Shown here in pieces: positions 9,601 through 17,073 of a DNA stretch of 26,634 nucleotides (position 1 is its first letter; each line of letters begins with the position of its first letter). The DNA comes from a virus. The DNA is taken from the IMG/VR virus record IMGVR_UViG_3300046385_000099, positions 1 through 26,634 of that record; one strand, written 5' to 3'. A program made the translations under genes and the position numbers. Below the pieces are notes generated by a model that made no database searches, was not told the origin of the DNA, and worked only from the letters and a program-made list of their open reading frames with translations.

Positions 9601-12333
9601 AGCAGATACAGCGATTACAATCCAGGTGATCATGCATGGAATCAAGCAAAGTTGTATCAAGCGAAGGTTCGCATTGTTGGTTCAAACGTTGCCGCATTTG
9701 ACAGCACACAATGGACCGAAATTGACGTTGGATTGTTGCCTTCTATCTGGGTAAGTGATTACTTAGATACAACAGGATTCGGCTGGAACGTTTTACAAAC
9801 ATTTGCTCCTGCATACATTGAAGAAATCTGTCCAAACACAATTGAAACTGGCTTGAACGAAAGTAAAGCTTCATTTGCTAACCCACACAGATTGACTCAA
9901 GGTGATACATTCATCATTGGCGGCAGCAATGATGGCAATTACAATGGTGTGCATCGTGTTAAAGCAGTAGTTGACGACTATAACGTTCTAATTGAAGCAC
10001 GTAGTACCAGTGACGAAGTTGTTTATAATGCAGTTGGATTTAAACTGAATTCTGTTAAGTTTAAAACAGATGCAGATTTTGCAAGTTCTCCTTTGACGTT
10101 TGTCAAAGGCATGAAAGCCTATATTGACTATGGCGACATCGAAGGTAGCTACAAGATTTACACGTTCACAGGCAACGGTCAAGTAAGCGAACATCAATAC
10201 CAAGCTGAAAATTATAGTAACACCATGATCGACAGCAGTTCAATTTTTCAAATGCAGTTGTTTGACTTCCGCACCAATGAACTATTGGAAACACTTGAAG
10301 TATTTGATCCTTACAAAGGATTAACTATTGACGAAGTTGCACAATACATTGACTTTAAGCAATTACCAGATCCGGCAAACTACAACATTACCGAACTGGG
10401 TGTAATAGATGAGTACATTTCTAACCCATGGGGCGCTGAGCATGTTGGCAAATTATGGTGGAATCTTGACAAGATTCGTTACATCGAGTACGAACAATCT
10501 GGTGACATCCAATATCGTGCCAACCATTGGGGCGAACGCTTTGCTGACAGTGAAGTTGTTGTTTATGAATGGGTTGGCAGCACAGTACAACCCACCGTAG
10601 AGACTGAGCCAATGGCATACTTGGACACAAGTGGCAATAGTGCTGGACAAGTTAGATACAGTGAGATTGTTACTACTAACGCCACAAACGGCGCAACACA
10701 AACAACCTATTACTATTGGAAGCGAGCTCCGTCGGTAGTACCGCACAACAGCAGCAGAACGTACTCGGCAGCGGCAATTGAATCAGTGTTGAATAATCCA
10801 GACATCAATGGAGTTTCTTGGCTTGCTCCAATTGACACCAACGCATTTGTTATTTCTAACATATCTGGATTGTTTGGCAACAGAGACAAGTTAGTATTGC
10901 GCATTGAACAAAATGTTCGACCAGAACAAACACACACCAACAGTGTATTAGTAACTGAAAACGTTGACGTGATCAACGACTATCTATTCAACAGATTGTC
11001 AATGAGCATTGTTGGCCGCGACAACTTTAGAGAATCATATAAGCTAAATGAATACGTAATTGGTCAGCAATATAGCAAAGGCACTTACTTATACATTAAG
11101 TCAAATGGTACAACCGTGGCAACAAGCACATACGGCGATGATGATTATCCAATCTTGCAAAACTTAGACGATACTCGTTATGACATCAACTCTATTAGAC
11201 GTTCTGTTGATTCTGCAGATCATAAAATTTATGTTGCAATCAAAGACTTTGTTGCAACAGGAATAGCCAGCGATTTGAATAACAGAAGCATTGTTAAGAG
11301 TGCAGCGTCGGCATTGATTCGCGATCCATATGAAAACTCAGACGAGTATTATGCAGTAGTCAATACAAGACGCGCAGTACCGGATCCTAGCCTGCATCCA
11401 TTACGCCGCTATGGTAATATGTATGTTCCAAAGCCACAATCATGGTTTAAGAATATCATAAATGCAAGACGAACATTGATTGTTGCAGCAAACGATTACC
11501 TATTGAATATTGACACAGTAAGCAAGCCAAATTGGGATCGATACCTAACGGTGTATCAACCTCTAAATGGTTCTTATGAAAAGGATCTAACTCGATACTG
11601 GACGTATGCGGATTATGTTGCACCAGGATACAATGTTGGTAACGAATCTGTACAAATTCGATCAGATGAAATCAGCTCGCTTGACAGCACTGTAACAAGT
11701 TTTAGCGTAGTAGATAACTTTGGTAATGTAATTGAAGCATACGCCAAGTCTGGTAATGCACTAACCCTAAAGTATCGCAAAAACGGCACAATACAATTTT
11801 CAAACTCAGTTTGGGATGGCAGTTTAGGTGATGCGTGGGATTGTGCAAGATGGGACAGCGGGTCATGGGACGAAGATGCAAGCGAAGTAGTTGAAAGTAT
11901 TTTGCGAGCACTTCGCAAGGATATCTTTGCAGGCACCAACATCGAGTACTTCAACAAGCTATTCTTTGCATTGGTAAAGGAAAGTTTGTCACAGATTCCA
12001 AATGCTGATTGGGTAGTAAAAACAACATATCTTGATGTATTCCAAACCAGCGAACGTGAGTTGGTAAAGGTAGGAACTTATTACAACAAAAAGGACAAGC
12101 TAATCAATGAGTACATCAATGAAGTTAAGCCATTCCACAGCAAGATCATTGAAGCAAACAAGCTAAACAATGCTCAACAAGATATTGCTGTCACGGTTGG
12201 CGAAGCTGTTACTATGACAGTTGAAACTCGTAAAACAATCATTGACGAAACTGGCCGCTCAATTGAAACCGAAGATGGTCGTCAATTGGCACTTGCACCA
12301 ACAGTGGTTGTACAAGAACTAATTGAGCAATAA
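3631..12333 (+). CDS. giant virion structural protein (2900 aa), probable baseplate wedge component in gp7 position
   Basis: This uninterrupted frame of 2900 codons covers a third of the window. The N-terminus has LLPAIFRTEPNKKVLSAVVE and DLFQPSSIE, and near the C-terminus is a YINEVKPFHSKIIE segment (about residues 2828-2841). I associate this pairing with very long baseplate/tail structural proteins of T4-like marine phages. A Trp-Asp rich stretch near residue 2730 (WDGSLGDAWDCARWDSGSWDE) precedes that tail. No transmembrane segment, signal peptide or enzymatic motif is evident. In T4 the gene after gp6 is gp7, the 1032-aa wedge initiator, so position supports a gp7-like role, but the size is almost triple and it may combine several functions, including fibre attachment. 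The start has AAGG 7-8 nt upstream. Composition is even from end to end, so no late insertion is obvious by eye. Confidence 0.72.
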   Translation: MAKDPKKLNPIDPYSKTYPGQDLNTGVAPSTTDLLPAIFRTEPNKKVLSAVVEDLFQPSSIETLNYAVGRNNTKFTGLDYLPHPTARRQLETGLVVFDNIGNANTLTADDIASAWNLNDRTNETVEAISILDLPIDPDKFLNWANYYWVDSRMPVVFLNSGDNASLSIQSDIIGKKYYTSPVQDNGRSLELKNGMRVVFQQHPNHSDITGDLDLDLFTDGTDQLNLEYEFVNYDRGLIGVSVDGVILTQGVEYYVAGNNIFWITPFDALKPVHVHVPDYYITLDTETRLRTWLVYGVGSEEGIQLLGLHSQFTNTVYSKLSNARWDAPALPWDRSEWDGTIPGINPKQYILQEPGAKNKNAHSRTNCWFHKSAIQTTVDFLGIQFSDIADSNSQALRPIVEFENTLELYNHGVNYRNWTTFLVDEASVSIDDFVNLPLVDKNTTTLNARYMSLLTKLNRPVDIAVQTEIQGKLKFALNASSIPTVELNNILSSLDKDATAGRTPKYAVYKVNGNRIEWIKNAPTNTNWVITYRISKVLLSALRILWLTKDANVNSILNIRSDATKTVGYTKEIAKDGDAIVVNVTSSDDPHYLKEYYWKNGVATLATFRKTAIQQPLFELYARDGIKLSDKTAFKPTVINSNIIKIKAGTKFDDESGYTIDFLPTQFTQLSADNTAADSVYNILFEHTLQKPAIYTDASGTQSTVPGPYSFRRYAGKDVVSELSNGYRRAWFKLKSWAIRSAPVSGDTTIQLDSSMWPTYNWAVKIANGVGTVLHADDFVEVVDNVGVGARGHHISFKVYHNGLQTVATVSGSGFESFDVGVVDGTVSFIVPTTAVDTLKVSIGFISVTARLIELKDDPRFVKVALNGMPVDYSIDSTAYTISLTGTGAVEINHQGDQIESDHITAIPGIDYNPEQYENFDEISVARLINGLSKNIAVNTANAREWVDSPRFKTLDGIYMADNSAMRSSWANFALQPNLRDVVVARSMSAWRWYRKFISKLEESNRLYSIETYGVANTLDRILDELLLGVNYSSVDAVSGMAFTRSGMRSNTITARGNAIFEIGSSDLFTKPYAADHVYVYVDGTLQLKEVDYTINGQCIVFFTTPTVGSTVEIYFASETEIYSGIPASPAKLGLSGVFVPAIVTETWGTNSKTFIQRHDGSRITAYVDPESGLADTNNAFNAVILELERRTYNACINRVGDADRQSAYRNHSKDEITESQSRSQLEWFSINGIDYRDRSDFDADDSWTWNYGSASWRKLYLDSYGTYRLHEVPWEALGYDNKPTWWDAHYSWTDSAKRSALEQALYFGILGEPTGAAFTDPNFAHPRTVYPVDATGKLLSPFDAGIAAPTVDQAQQPWEIGSLGPAELAWSRSASGAWSNVLHSLDKYSLANKFFDCAINPFVVTVKNNSTAPKGTGSIAPDQFLYNRTLIGIGAVLFEGYREFNLLGESPLNDLLAISTKLEFSVGGFTDGNISLKMPYTKFQDNEYVPNDDFGLTLSTGVAQEQLRYTSVRVEKDSSGFRVYGFDPKQRFFKVLTPTASALSTSYPTSRRQLQTNYGAFVEYLSWNTTPVIVPYGSYVANKQDLITLLMGLGEYQKQQGLVLDSINSRGTVTDWKQAAIDALTWIEEQWSSEHYCVVGVATTDGLKFQHTMGALSRLDAALERTGKVLYANGRSATANELLITRDFEPGVDKITPLTSEQLVFVNFETQLYDHVFFINKKTKFGDLVVDLQTDNRLHDLTISGRRTYSWNGRPHACGVILQQYTTLPGFDTLVNDIVASHMPERVAFDTAKTDIARGNVVPAKKSVISDIIQDSSSSYLYRQGLQSAVGTNLAIDALFRNRNIDIPGSSQDVSVNEQWMFDTGEFGNLTNKKTWEIELRKADLTSNRQIVRFRDDAFGVTDLQSDNIIDIVGKADPRWVSRPSNILFGTINRDQIDQNYSKAHNWLPSAGLASVDDADIEIMYLSELTFDKLLGVDRTNTVFAAQSFSRYSDYNPGDHAWNQAKLYQAKVRIVGSNVAAFDSTQWTEIDVGLLPSIWVSDYLDTTGFGWNVLQTFAPAYIEEICPNTIETGLNESKASFANPHRLTQGDTFIIGGSNDGNYNGVHRVKAVVDDYNVLIEARSTSDEVVYNAVGFKLNSVKFKTDADFASSPLTFVKGMKAYIDYGDIEGSYKIYTFTGNGQVSEHQYQAENYSNTMIDSSSIFQMQLFDFRTNELLETLEVFDPYKGLTIDEVAQYIDFKQLPDPANYNITELGVIDEYISNPWGAEHVGKLWWNLDKIRYIEYEQSGDIQYRANHWGERFADSEVVVYEWVGSTVQPTVETEPMAYLDTSGNSAGQVRYSEIVTTNATNGATQTTYYYWKRAPSVVPHNSSRTYSAAAIESVLNNPDINGVSWLAPIDTNAFVISNISGLFGNRDKLVLRIEQNVRPEQTHTNSVLVTENVDVINDYLFNRLSMSIVGRDNFRESYKLNEYVIGQQYSKGTYLYIKSNGTTVATSTYGDDDYPILQNLDDTRYDINSIRRSVDSADHKIYVAIKDFVATGIASDLNNRSIVKSAASALIRDPYENSDEYYAVVNTRRAVPDPSLHPLRRYGNMYVPKPQSWFKNIINARRTLIVAANDYLLNIDTVSKPNWDRYLTVYQPLNGSYEKDLTRYWTYADYVAPGYNVGNESVQIRSDEISSLDSTVTSFSVVDNFGNVIEAYAKSGNALTLKYRKNGTIQFSNSVWDGSLGDAWDCARWDSGSWDEDASEVVESILRALRKDIFAGTNIEYFNKLFFALVKESLSQIPNADWVVKTTYLDVFQTSERELVKVGTYYNKKDKLINEYINEVKPFHSKIIEANKLNNAQQDIAVTVGEAVTMTVETRKTIIDETGRSIETEDGRQLALAPTVVVQELIEQ

Positions 12334-12352
12334 AGCGGGTTATTTTAAATAC

Positions 12353-12360
12353 ACTAAATA
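12353..12360 (+). promoter_or_regulatory. late-promoter-like box ACTAAATA
   Basis: ACTAAATA lies in the 32-nt gap behind the giant structural gene and ends exactly 5 nt before the ATG at 12366. It differs from the T4 late box TATAAATA at the first two positions (AC for TA). No purine-rich ribosome-binding site lies between box and ATG, so a transcript started here would be leaderless or nearly so. Confidence 0.5.
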
Positions 12361-12365
12361 TCAAT

Positions 12366-12992
12366 ATGAACATAACATCTTTGCCAGTTAAAATTACAAC
12401 ACACATTGTAATCAGTGATGCAGACTCTGGGGAAATCTTGCGAGAAGGATCAAACGCCATTCACCAAGAAAACATGAGCCAAGTGTTTGCCACTGCATTG
12501 TCGCACGGAACAAACAGCTTTATCAGCGAAATGCATTTTGGTAAAGGTGCAAGTGTAACTGCAATCAACGGCTCTATTTCTTATAGAACTCCTAATGTAT
12601 TTGGTACAAATTCAGATTTGTACAATCCACTATATTTTAAGGTAGTTGACGGGCAGGACTTAAACAATCTTGATGCCAACAGCAACAGTGTAACAGTAAC
12701 ACACACCACCGGAACAACTTATAGCAACACTGTGGTCACAGCAACATTGGAATACAACGACCCTGTTGCCAGCAACAGTGTTTTTAACATTGTCAACAGC
12801 ACCGAAAACAGTTTAAATGCCACCACAACAGTAGATGGCGAAATGGTTTTTGATGAAATTGCATTAAAAACAAAAGGCACAGCAGGTTTAAACTCTGGAA
12901 AGCTGTTAACGCATTTTATTTTCCACCCAGTTGAAAAAAGCTACAACCAACGTATACAGATTGTGTACACGCTAAAAGTTCAAGCTGGTTAA
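12366..12992 (+). CDS. virion structural-type protein, function unknown
   Basis: This is a 208-aa protein rich in Asn, Thr, Ser and Val, with a beta-strand-like alternation typical of tail-fibre or baseplate-attached phage proteins. The N-terminus is VKITTHIVISDADSGEIL. The C-terminal part (EIALKTKG, then LLTHFIFHPVEKS and IQIVYTLKV) resembles conserved ends of small structural proteins encoded beside tail-fibre genes in T4-like phages. I do not recognise a named family. It lies between the giant baseplate protein and a fibre protein and is preceded by a late-promoter-like box with no Shine-Dalgarno sequence, so it may be translated from a leaderless mRNA. Role inferred from context and composition only. 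Confidence 0.6.
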   Translation: MNITSLPVKITTHIVISDADSGEILREGSNAIHQENMSQVFATALSHGTNSFISEMHFGKGASVTAINGSISYRTPNVFGTNSDLYNPLYFKVVDGQDLNNLDANSNSVTVTHTTGTTYSNTVVTATLEYNDPVASNSVFNIVNSTENSLNATTTVDGEMVFDEIALKTKGTAGLNSGKLLTHFIFHPVEKSYNQRIQIVYTLKVQAG

Positions 12993-13003
12993 AGAGAATT
13001 TAA

Positions 13004-13011
13004 ACTAAATA
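13004..13011 (+). promoter_or_regulatory. late-promoter-like box ACTAAATA
   Basis: ACTAAATA here is identical to the box at 12353-12360 and is followed by TACAA. Projected T4 spacing puts the transcript start near 13017, giving a leader of about 25 nt that contains the AAGGA ribosome-binding site at 13030-13034. It is therefore the conventional, leadered version of the element seen elsewhere in this window. Confidence 0.5.
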
Positions 13012-13029
13012 TACAAAGGCATTAGCCAA

Positions 13030-13034
13030 AAGGA
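13030..13034 (+). promoter_or_regulatory. Shine-Dalgarno AAGGA for the tail-fibre-type gene
   Basis: AAGGA is followed by a 7-nt spacer before the ATG at 13042. This is among the best ribosome-binding sites in the window and fixes that start. It contrasts with the upstream gene at 12366, which has the same promoter-like box but no such site. Confidence 0.7.
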
Positions 13035-13041
13035 CGAGAAA

Positions 13042-14115
13042 ATGGCATACGAAGTAAACAAAGCAAACGGCGAAGTGTTAGTTAACCTAATTGACGGGGA
13101 AATTGACAACACCTCTACCAGTTTAAATTTATTGGGCAAGAACTATCTTGGTTACGGCGAATTGATTGCAGAAAACTTTGTTCACTTGCTAGAAAACTTT
13201 GCAAGTAGCATTGAGCCAATTAGCCCGGTAAGTGGTCAACAATGGTTCGACACTGGCGAGTTGCGTTTAAAGTTAAACACAGATAACTCAAACTGGAAGA
13301 CACTTGCATTCTTGGCTGCACAAAACAGCTCACCAGCAGCAAGCAATTCAATTAGAGGCGACATTTGGTATGATACTGCCAATAATGCCGTTAAGATTTA
13401 CACAACCGACACAACATTACCAGGTACAAATGGCAACGGTTGGATGAATATTGGCGCATTCCAAGGCACACGCGACACTGCAACTGGTATGACATTCTTA
13501 GATCTGTTGGACACCAATCGTACCTTGCACAAAGTAGTTGCGCTGTATGCCTCAGGTGTATGCGTTATGATTATTAGTTCTGACGCCGACTTTACCATTG
13601 CCGAATCACATGCAGTACCGGGCTTTGCTGAGATTGGCAAAGGCATCAACATGAATACCAGTGGCCGCGATTCAACTGGATTTGATACAAACGCATTCAA
13701 GTTACGCGGTATTTCTATGGAAGCTGAATTTGCCGACGTTGCAGAGATTTATGTAAGTGATGCAGCATACGAGCCAGGTACATTGGTATCGCTGGGTGGC
13801 GACAAAGAAGTCACGCAAACAACTACCGCCGGTGACACAAACATTTTTGGTATTGTTTCAACTCGCCCAGCTTACTTGATGAATGCAAAACAAAAACGCG
13901 AAAAGAACGCATTGCCAATTGCAGTTGCTGGCCGCATTCCAGTTAAAGTAACTGGCATAGTCAAGCGCGGCGACCGCTTGGTATCAAGCGATATTCCAGG
14001 TGTTGCACGAGTTGCCACACAACAAGATCCAGCCTGGAGTATTGTTGGCCGTAGTTTGGGCGAGTTTAGCGGAGAAGGCATTGGCAAAGTCGAAGCCACA
14101 GTTGGAGCACGATAA
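13042..14115 (+). CDS. tail-fibre-type virion protein
   Basis: This is a 357-aa protein. Its N-terminal region has the GYGELIAENFVHLLENFA pattern followed by two copies of a short unit (GQQWFDT with LRLK, and GDIWYDT with VKIY), as found in repeat-bearing tail fibres of T4-like marine phages. The C-terminal part (about residues 225-357) reads as a separate beta-rich domain: FADVAEIYVSD, PGTLVSLGG, then IAVAGRIPVKVTG. This resembles the head of peptidase-G2/intramolecular-chaperone-type fibre ends, but I see no certain autocleavage motif. The stop shares its last A with the next start (TAATG at 14113-14117), so the two products are probably made together. Likely role: receptor-contacting or fibre-attachment protein in the virion. 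Confidence 0.72.
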   Translation: MAYEVNKANGEVLVNLIDGEIDNTSTSLNLLGKNYLGYGELIAENFVHLLENFASSIEPISPVSGQQWFDTGELRLKLNTDNSNWKTLAFLAAQNSSPAASNSIRGDIWYDTANNAVKIYTTDTTLPGTNGNGWMNIGAFQGTRDTATGMTFLDLLDTNRTLHKVVALYASGVCVMIISSDADFTIAESHAVPGFAEIGKGINMNTSGRDSTGFDTNAFKLRGISMEAEFADVAEIYVSDAAYEPGTLVSLGGDKEVTQTTTAGDTNIFGIVSTRPAYLMNAKQKREKNALPIAVAGRIPVKVTGIVKRGDRLVSSDIPGVARVATQQDPAWSIVGRSLGEFSGEGIGKVEATVGAR

Positions 14116-15086
14116 TGGCTATTCAGCGTAAAAAGATTACCGCTGAAGACCTAAACACGTTGGCATCCGACGTTAATGAATTGTTTGGCGACACTCATGC
14201 AGGCCAGGGTCCTTCAACTGACTTGCAAACTCAAGACGACATTCGTTGGGGCTGGGGCGGAGACAATGTTGAATATGTTCAGCCAAAGCAAAAGCTGACA
14301 GCGGCTTTTACAAATGAATTGGTTAATCGTATTAACCTAAGCACCTACAGAACAAATAGCACTGATCAGGAGCTTGTTATTGTTGCCCAAGGTGAAAAAG
14401 TAACAGCAGAATTTTTTAACACCGCAGCAAGTTTGTTAGATTCGGCACGCAATTCTCGTAACAAAGTTGATCCGGCACTAACAACTTTAACAACAATCAA
14501 AACAGTTACAAGCACAGTTGATAATTGGAACAACCAGTTAGAAAACGCAGTCCAGTTTAACTTTACTGGTTACGAAAGTGCTCGTCACTTTTTCAATGCT
14601 GGAGGTGACATTCGTTTAGTGTTTTCCATCACAGACGGTGCAGGCGCCGGATACAACACATGGGGCGGCATCTTTTTGGACCAGGGTACCCTGAGACTAA
14701 ACGTTGACACAATGGCCAGCTTAAACAACCGTGGCGTCAGTCAAGATGTTGGTTTTGCTGAACTTGCACTTAGTGAACAACTACTATACACTAGCCCATC
14801 TGGAGGCAGTAGCGGTTATGGCGGTTATGGGGGCTACGGCGGTTATGGGGGCTACGGCGGTTATGGCGGTTACGCTTCTAGTCGCGCTAAAATCTATGGC
14901 AGCATTGTTGGTGGTAATCTGCAATTGCGCACACTATTGGACCACGCAGGTCTAGGGACCAAAGTAACAGGTACAATCACCATGGTAGTATCTGTTTCTC
15001 ATCCATCTACTGTTACTGAAAATGGTGTAACACTGAGCCTTCCGACTCCTACGGCAACTATACATACGCCTTGGCAAGAAATCTAA
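14115..15086 (+). CDS. virion/tail-fibre-associated protein with Gly-Gly-Tyr repeat loop
   Basis: This is a 323-aa protein. It starts with a helical-looking N-terminus (RKKITAEDLNTLASDVNELFG), contains the short motif IRWGWGGDN, a middle beta-rich region, and at about residues 234-253 a run of one GY and six GGY units flanked by Ser. The fold family is not recognised. The repeat sits in an otherwise ordered-looking sequence and probably forms an exposed glycine-rich loop. Glycine-rich loops are known in receptor-binding adhesins of T-even phages (gp38), so a receptor-contact role is plausible but inferred. It overlaps the fibre gene before it by one base. The next gap (15087-15147) holds a promoter-like box and no other gene. 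Confidence 0.65.
   Translation: MAIQRKKITAEDLNTLASDVNELFGDTHAGQGPSTDLQTQDDIRWGWGGDNVEYVQPKQKLTAAFTNELVNRINLSTYRTNSTDQELVIVAQGEKVTAEFFNTAASLLDSARNSRNKVDPALTTLTTIKTVTSTVDNWNNQLENAVQFNFTGYESARHFFNAGGDIRLVFSITDGAGAGYNTWGGIFLDQGTLRLNVDTMASLNNRGVSQDVGFAELALSEQLLYTSPSGGSSGYGGYGGYGGYGGYGGYGGYASSRAKIYGSIVGGNLQLRTLLDHAGLGTKVTGTITMVVSVSHPSTVTENGVTLSLPTPTATIHTPWQEI
14814..14873 (+). repeat. in-frame 9-nt (GGY) repeat with 18-nt higher-order unit
   Basis: The tract encodes GY followed by six GGY triplets. Codon choice alternates (GGC GGT TAT then GGG GGC TAC), and that 18-nt unit occurs twice in a row, which points to recent duplication by slippage or unequal recombination. The copy number is therefore likely to vary between related phages while keeping the frame. 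Confidence 0.9.
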
Positions 15087-15111
15087 TTGGTTAAACCAGA
15101 GTTTGTACGCT

Positions 15112-15119
15112 GGTAAATA
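15112..15119 (+). promoter_or_regulatory. late-promoter-like box GGTAAATA
   Basis: GGTAAATA is identical to the box at 100-107 and lies in the 61-nt gap between the GGY-repeat gene and the 114-aa gene. T4-like spacing would start the transcript near 15125, about 23 nt before the ATG at 15148. The leader has only a weak TGGA as a ribosome-binding site. It would be the last box before the accessory cassette and could drive all of it. Confidence 0.4.
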
Positions 15120-15147
15120 ACAGCATACATAATAATTCTGGAACCAA

Positions 15148-15492
15148 ATGGATAAACGCCTAACCGATGCATTGGCATTTGCCAATTATAGATTAACACT
15201 GCAAGTTCAGAGACAAAATATTGACGCACGAGTTCAAGCGGCATTGTTGGTGTCTTATCAGAATGCAATTTTTAAAACTTCACAAGAACTAATTGGATTT
15301 GTGGGCCTTAAAACCATGCGTTCAGACCGATTACTTGTAGAAGATAACAGCGGCAACGTTATCCAAATTGAAAATCCAAATGAGTTCTTGACTATTCTAA
15401 TCAATGTATATGACGCAGCAATGGAATTAAAGCAGCAAGAACTTCAAAAATTAAAGTCAGCAAGAAGCACGGCTAAAATTGTAGGGCTGTAA
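15148..15492 (+). CDS. small conserved T4-like phage protein, function unknown
   Basis: This 114-aa, mostly helical protein has a long central sequence ELIGFVGLKTMRSDRLLVEDN and a charged helical C-terminus (MELKQQELQKLKSAR). Proteins of this shape and size occur near structural genes in T4-like phages of marine bacteria, but I cannot name a function. There is no signal peptide, membrane segment or catalytic motif. It stops one base before the ATG of the first glycosyltransferase-like gene, so it belongs to the same transcript as the cassette behind it. Confidence 0.6.
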   Translation: MDKRLTDALAFANYRLTLQVQRQNIDARVQAALLVSYQNAIFKTSQELIGFVGLKTMRSDRLLVEDNSGNVIQIENPNEFLTILINVYDAAMELKQQELQKLKSARSTAKIVGL

Positions 15493-15493
15493 T

Positions 15494-16372
15494 ATGAGCA
15501 GTCGTGGCTTCATGATGTTCGCTTACAACAACGAACAGTTAGACTACACTCAGTTAGCTCTTGTTGCTGCCTATGCATGCAAGAAATACATGCCTGACAT
15601 TCCAGTTGTACTTGTTACCAATCAGCAAAGTCTAGAACAGTGTAAAGAAACTCATGGTACAGCGCTAATGAACGCAGCCTGGGACAATATTATTGTTACC
15701 AATCCAGCGTACGAACGTAATATGCGTCTTCATCACGATGGTGCATATCACAGCTTCAACGCACAGTTTACAAACACCAACAAGCACGACATTTACAACC
15801 TAAGTCCATTTGATGAAACTATTCTAATTGACACCGATTACCTGTGTGGCAACAACAACTTGGAAAAGTTATTTGGTGGACAACATGATGTTGCAATGTA
15901 TCGTGACGCCCGTAACTTGCAAATGCAAGAACCATACACCACAGAACGTTGGTTACATCATGCTGGTATTCGCATGTGGTGGAGTACAGTAGTGTATTGG
16001 CGCAAGAGCGAAGAAGCCGCGCACTTCTTTAACATTTGGACAGCAGTTAAAAATAACTGGGAGTACTATCGCTTCTTGTACAAGTTTCCAGGTACATTAT
16101 ATCGCACCGACTACTCGGCAAGTATTGCAGCCCACATGTGCAACGGTTGGCAAGATGGTGGCTTCATTGGCGAAATTCCCAACTATATGCGCTACCAAGA
16201 TCAGCGCGACGATATTGTAGAAGTCAAAGGAGCAAACCATTGGGTCATGTTAAGCAACTTGCCCGAAGAGTGGAAAAACATTGTGGTTGAAGTTGCTGGC
16301 GAAGATGTTCACATGATGAACAAGAAAAGTATCCTTCGAAACTACAAACAGATTATGAAAGCGCTTGCATGA
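15494..16372 (+). CDS. glycosyltransferase, GT-A fold, GT8-like
   Basis: This 292-aa cytoplasmic enzyme probably transfers a sugar from a nucleotide-sugar donor. The N-terminus has the expected strand-helix start (GFMMFAYNNEQLDYTQLALVAAYACKK), then IPVVLVTN, and the metal-binding DxD at D113-T-D115 inside ETILIDTDYL, the layout of GT-A/GT8-type glycosyltransferases. A Trp/His-rich acceptor-side region follows (WLHHAGIRMWWSTVVYW, about residues 153-169). Donor and acceptor are not predictable. It is the first enzyme of the accessory cassette and overlaps the next gene as ATGA at 16369-16372. No membrane segment is seen, so the product probably acts on soluble or virion-bound acceptors, or on carrier-linked sugars at the inner face of the membrane. 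Confidence 0.75.
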   Translation: MSSRGFMMFAYNNEQLDYTQLALVAAYACKKYMPDIPVVLVTNQQSLEQCKETHGTALMNAAWDNIIVTNPAYERNMRLHHDGAYHSFNAQFTNTNKHDIYNLSPFDETILIDTDYLCGNNNLEKLFGGQHDVAMYRDARNLQMQEPYTTERWLHHAGIRMWWSTVVYWRKSEEAAHFFNIWTAVKNNWEYYRFLYKFPGTLYRTDYSASIAAHMCNGWQDGGFIGEIPNYMRYQDQRDDIVEVKGANHWVMLSNLPEEWKNIVVEVAGEDVHMMNKKSILRNYKQIMKALA

Positions 16373-17073
16373 CACTACATATCATTGCCCCGCCTAATTC
16401 TGATGAGCATGTCAGCATTACTGCAATGGATGCAAAGTATGTTGATGTAGCTGTGGAAATCAACGTGGTCCACGTTGACTTGGACCCGTATAGTCAGATC
16501 AAGCAGCTTGCATCGCTAGAACTCAAAGCCGGAGATATTATTTGTTTGGCAGGCGCCTGCCCAAGACAAACAACTGCGCCAATGGCGGAAATTGCCGCAA
16601 CTAAAAAAGTAAATCTCATGCCCGGCACAGGTGTTGATCACCGCGGTGTGCCAATTGGCACACATAAGATTAATAGTCGCGCCCCAATTGAAAAGAATAA
16701 TATGACCGCTTGGCCATATGTAATGGTCGTTGGTGATCCAGAATTGGCAACAAAAAGTTTTAAGCTATTACCTGACTTGGATCCTGCATTATATTGGGCC
16801 AACTATGTCCCTGCACCCAACGATTTAAAAATAGAACACTTGCTGGCAATATTACCTGCGACAGGATTGTGGGAATCACCAGACTGGTTTAAAGTAGTTG
16901 ATCTAAGCATACGCAACTTGGAACTTGCGCCCGTCATGTACGCAAGTCATATGTGGCACGATTGGATTGCATTTTATCCTGCGAATGGAAATTTCAAATT
17001 AGAAAATCATTCGCAGTTATGTCCAGTTTGGTTAGCCGGTAGTACAAAACCATTGGAATATTGGAAACAATGA
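16369..17073 (+). CDS. unknown cassette protein, 234 aa
   Basis: I do not recognise this protein. The N-terminal half has alternating beta/alpha character (LHIIAPP, VDVAVEINVVHVDLD, LKAGDIICLAGACP). The C-terminal half is rich in aromatic residues and Pro, with MYASHMWHDWIAFYPANG (residues 191-208). No established catalytic motif is evident, although the KAGDIICLAG segment could be the start of a Rossmann-like sheet. Start and stop are both ATGA overlaps with flanking genes (16369-16372 and 17070-17073), so it is made stoichiometrically with the glycosyltransferase before it and the unknown gene after it, and probably works in the same pathway. Confidence 0.6.
   Translation: MTLHIIAPPNSDEHVSITAMDAKYVDVAVEINVVHVDLDPYSQIKQLASLELKAGDIICLAGACPRQTTAPMAEIAATKKVNLMPGTGVDHRGVPIGTHKINSRAPIEKNNMTAWPYVMVVGDPELATKSFKLLPDLDPALYWANYVPAPNDLKIEHLLAILPATGLWESPDWFKVVDLSIRNLELAPVMYASHMWHDWIAFYPANGNFKLENHSQLCPVWLAGSTKPLEYWKQ

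Noticed and set aside
16460-16478. Near-palindrome TCAACGTGG-T-CCACGTTGA as an operator
   Set aside because: It lies deep in a coding sequence, encodes ordinary residues (NVVHVD), and no second copy was seen near a promoter.
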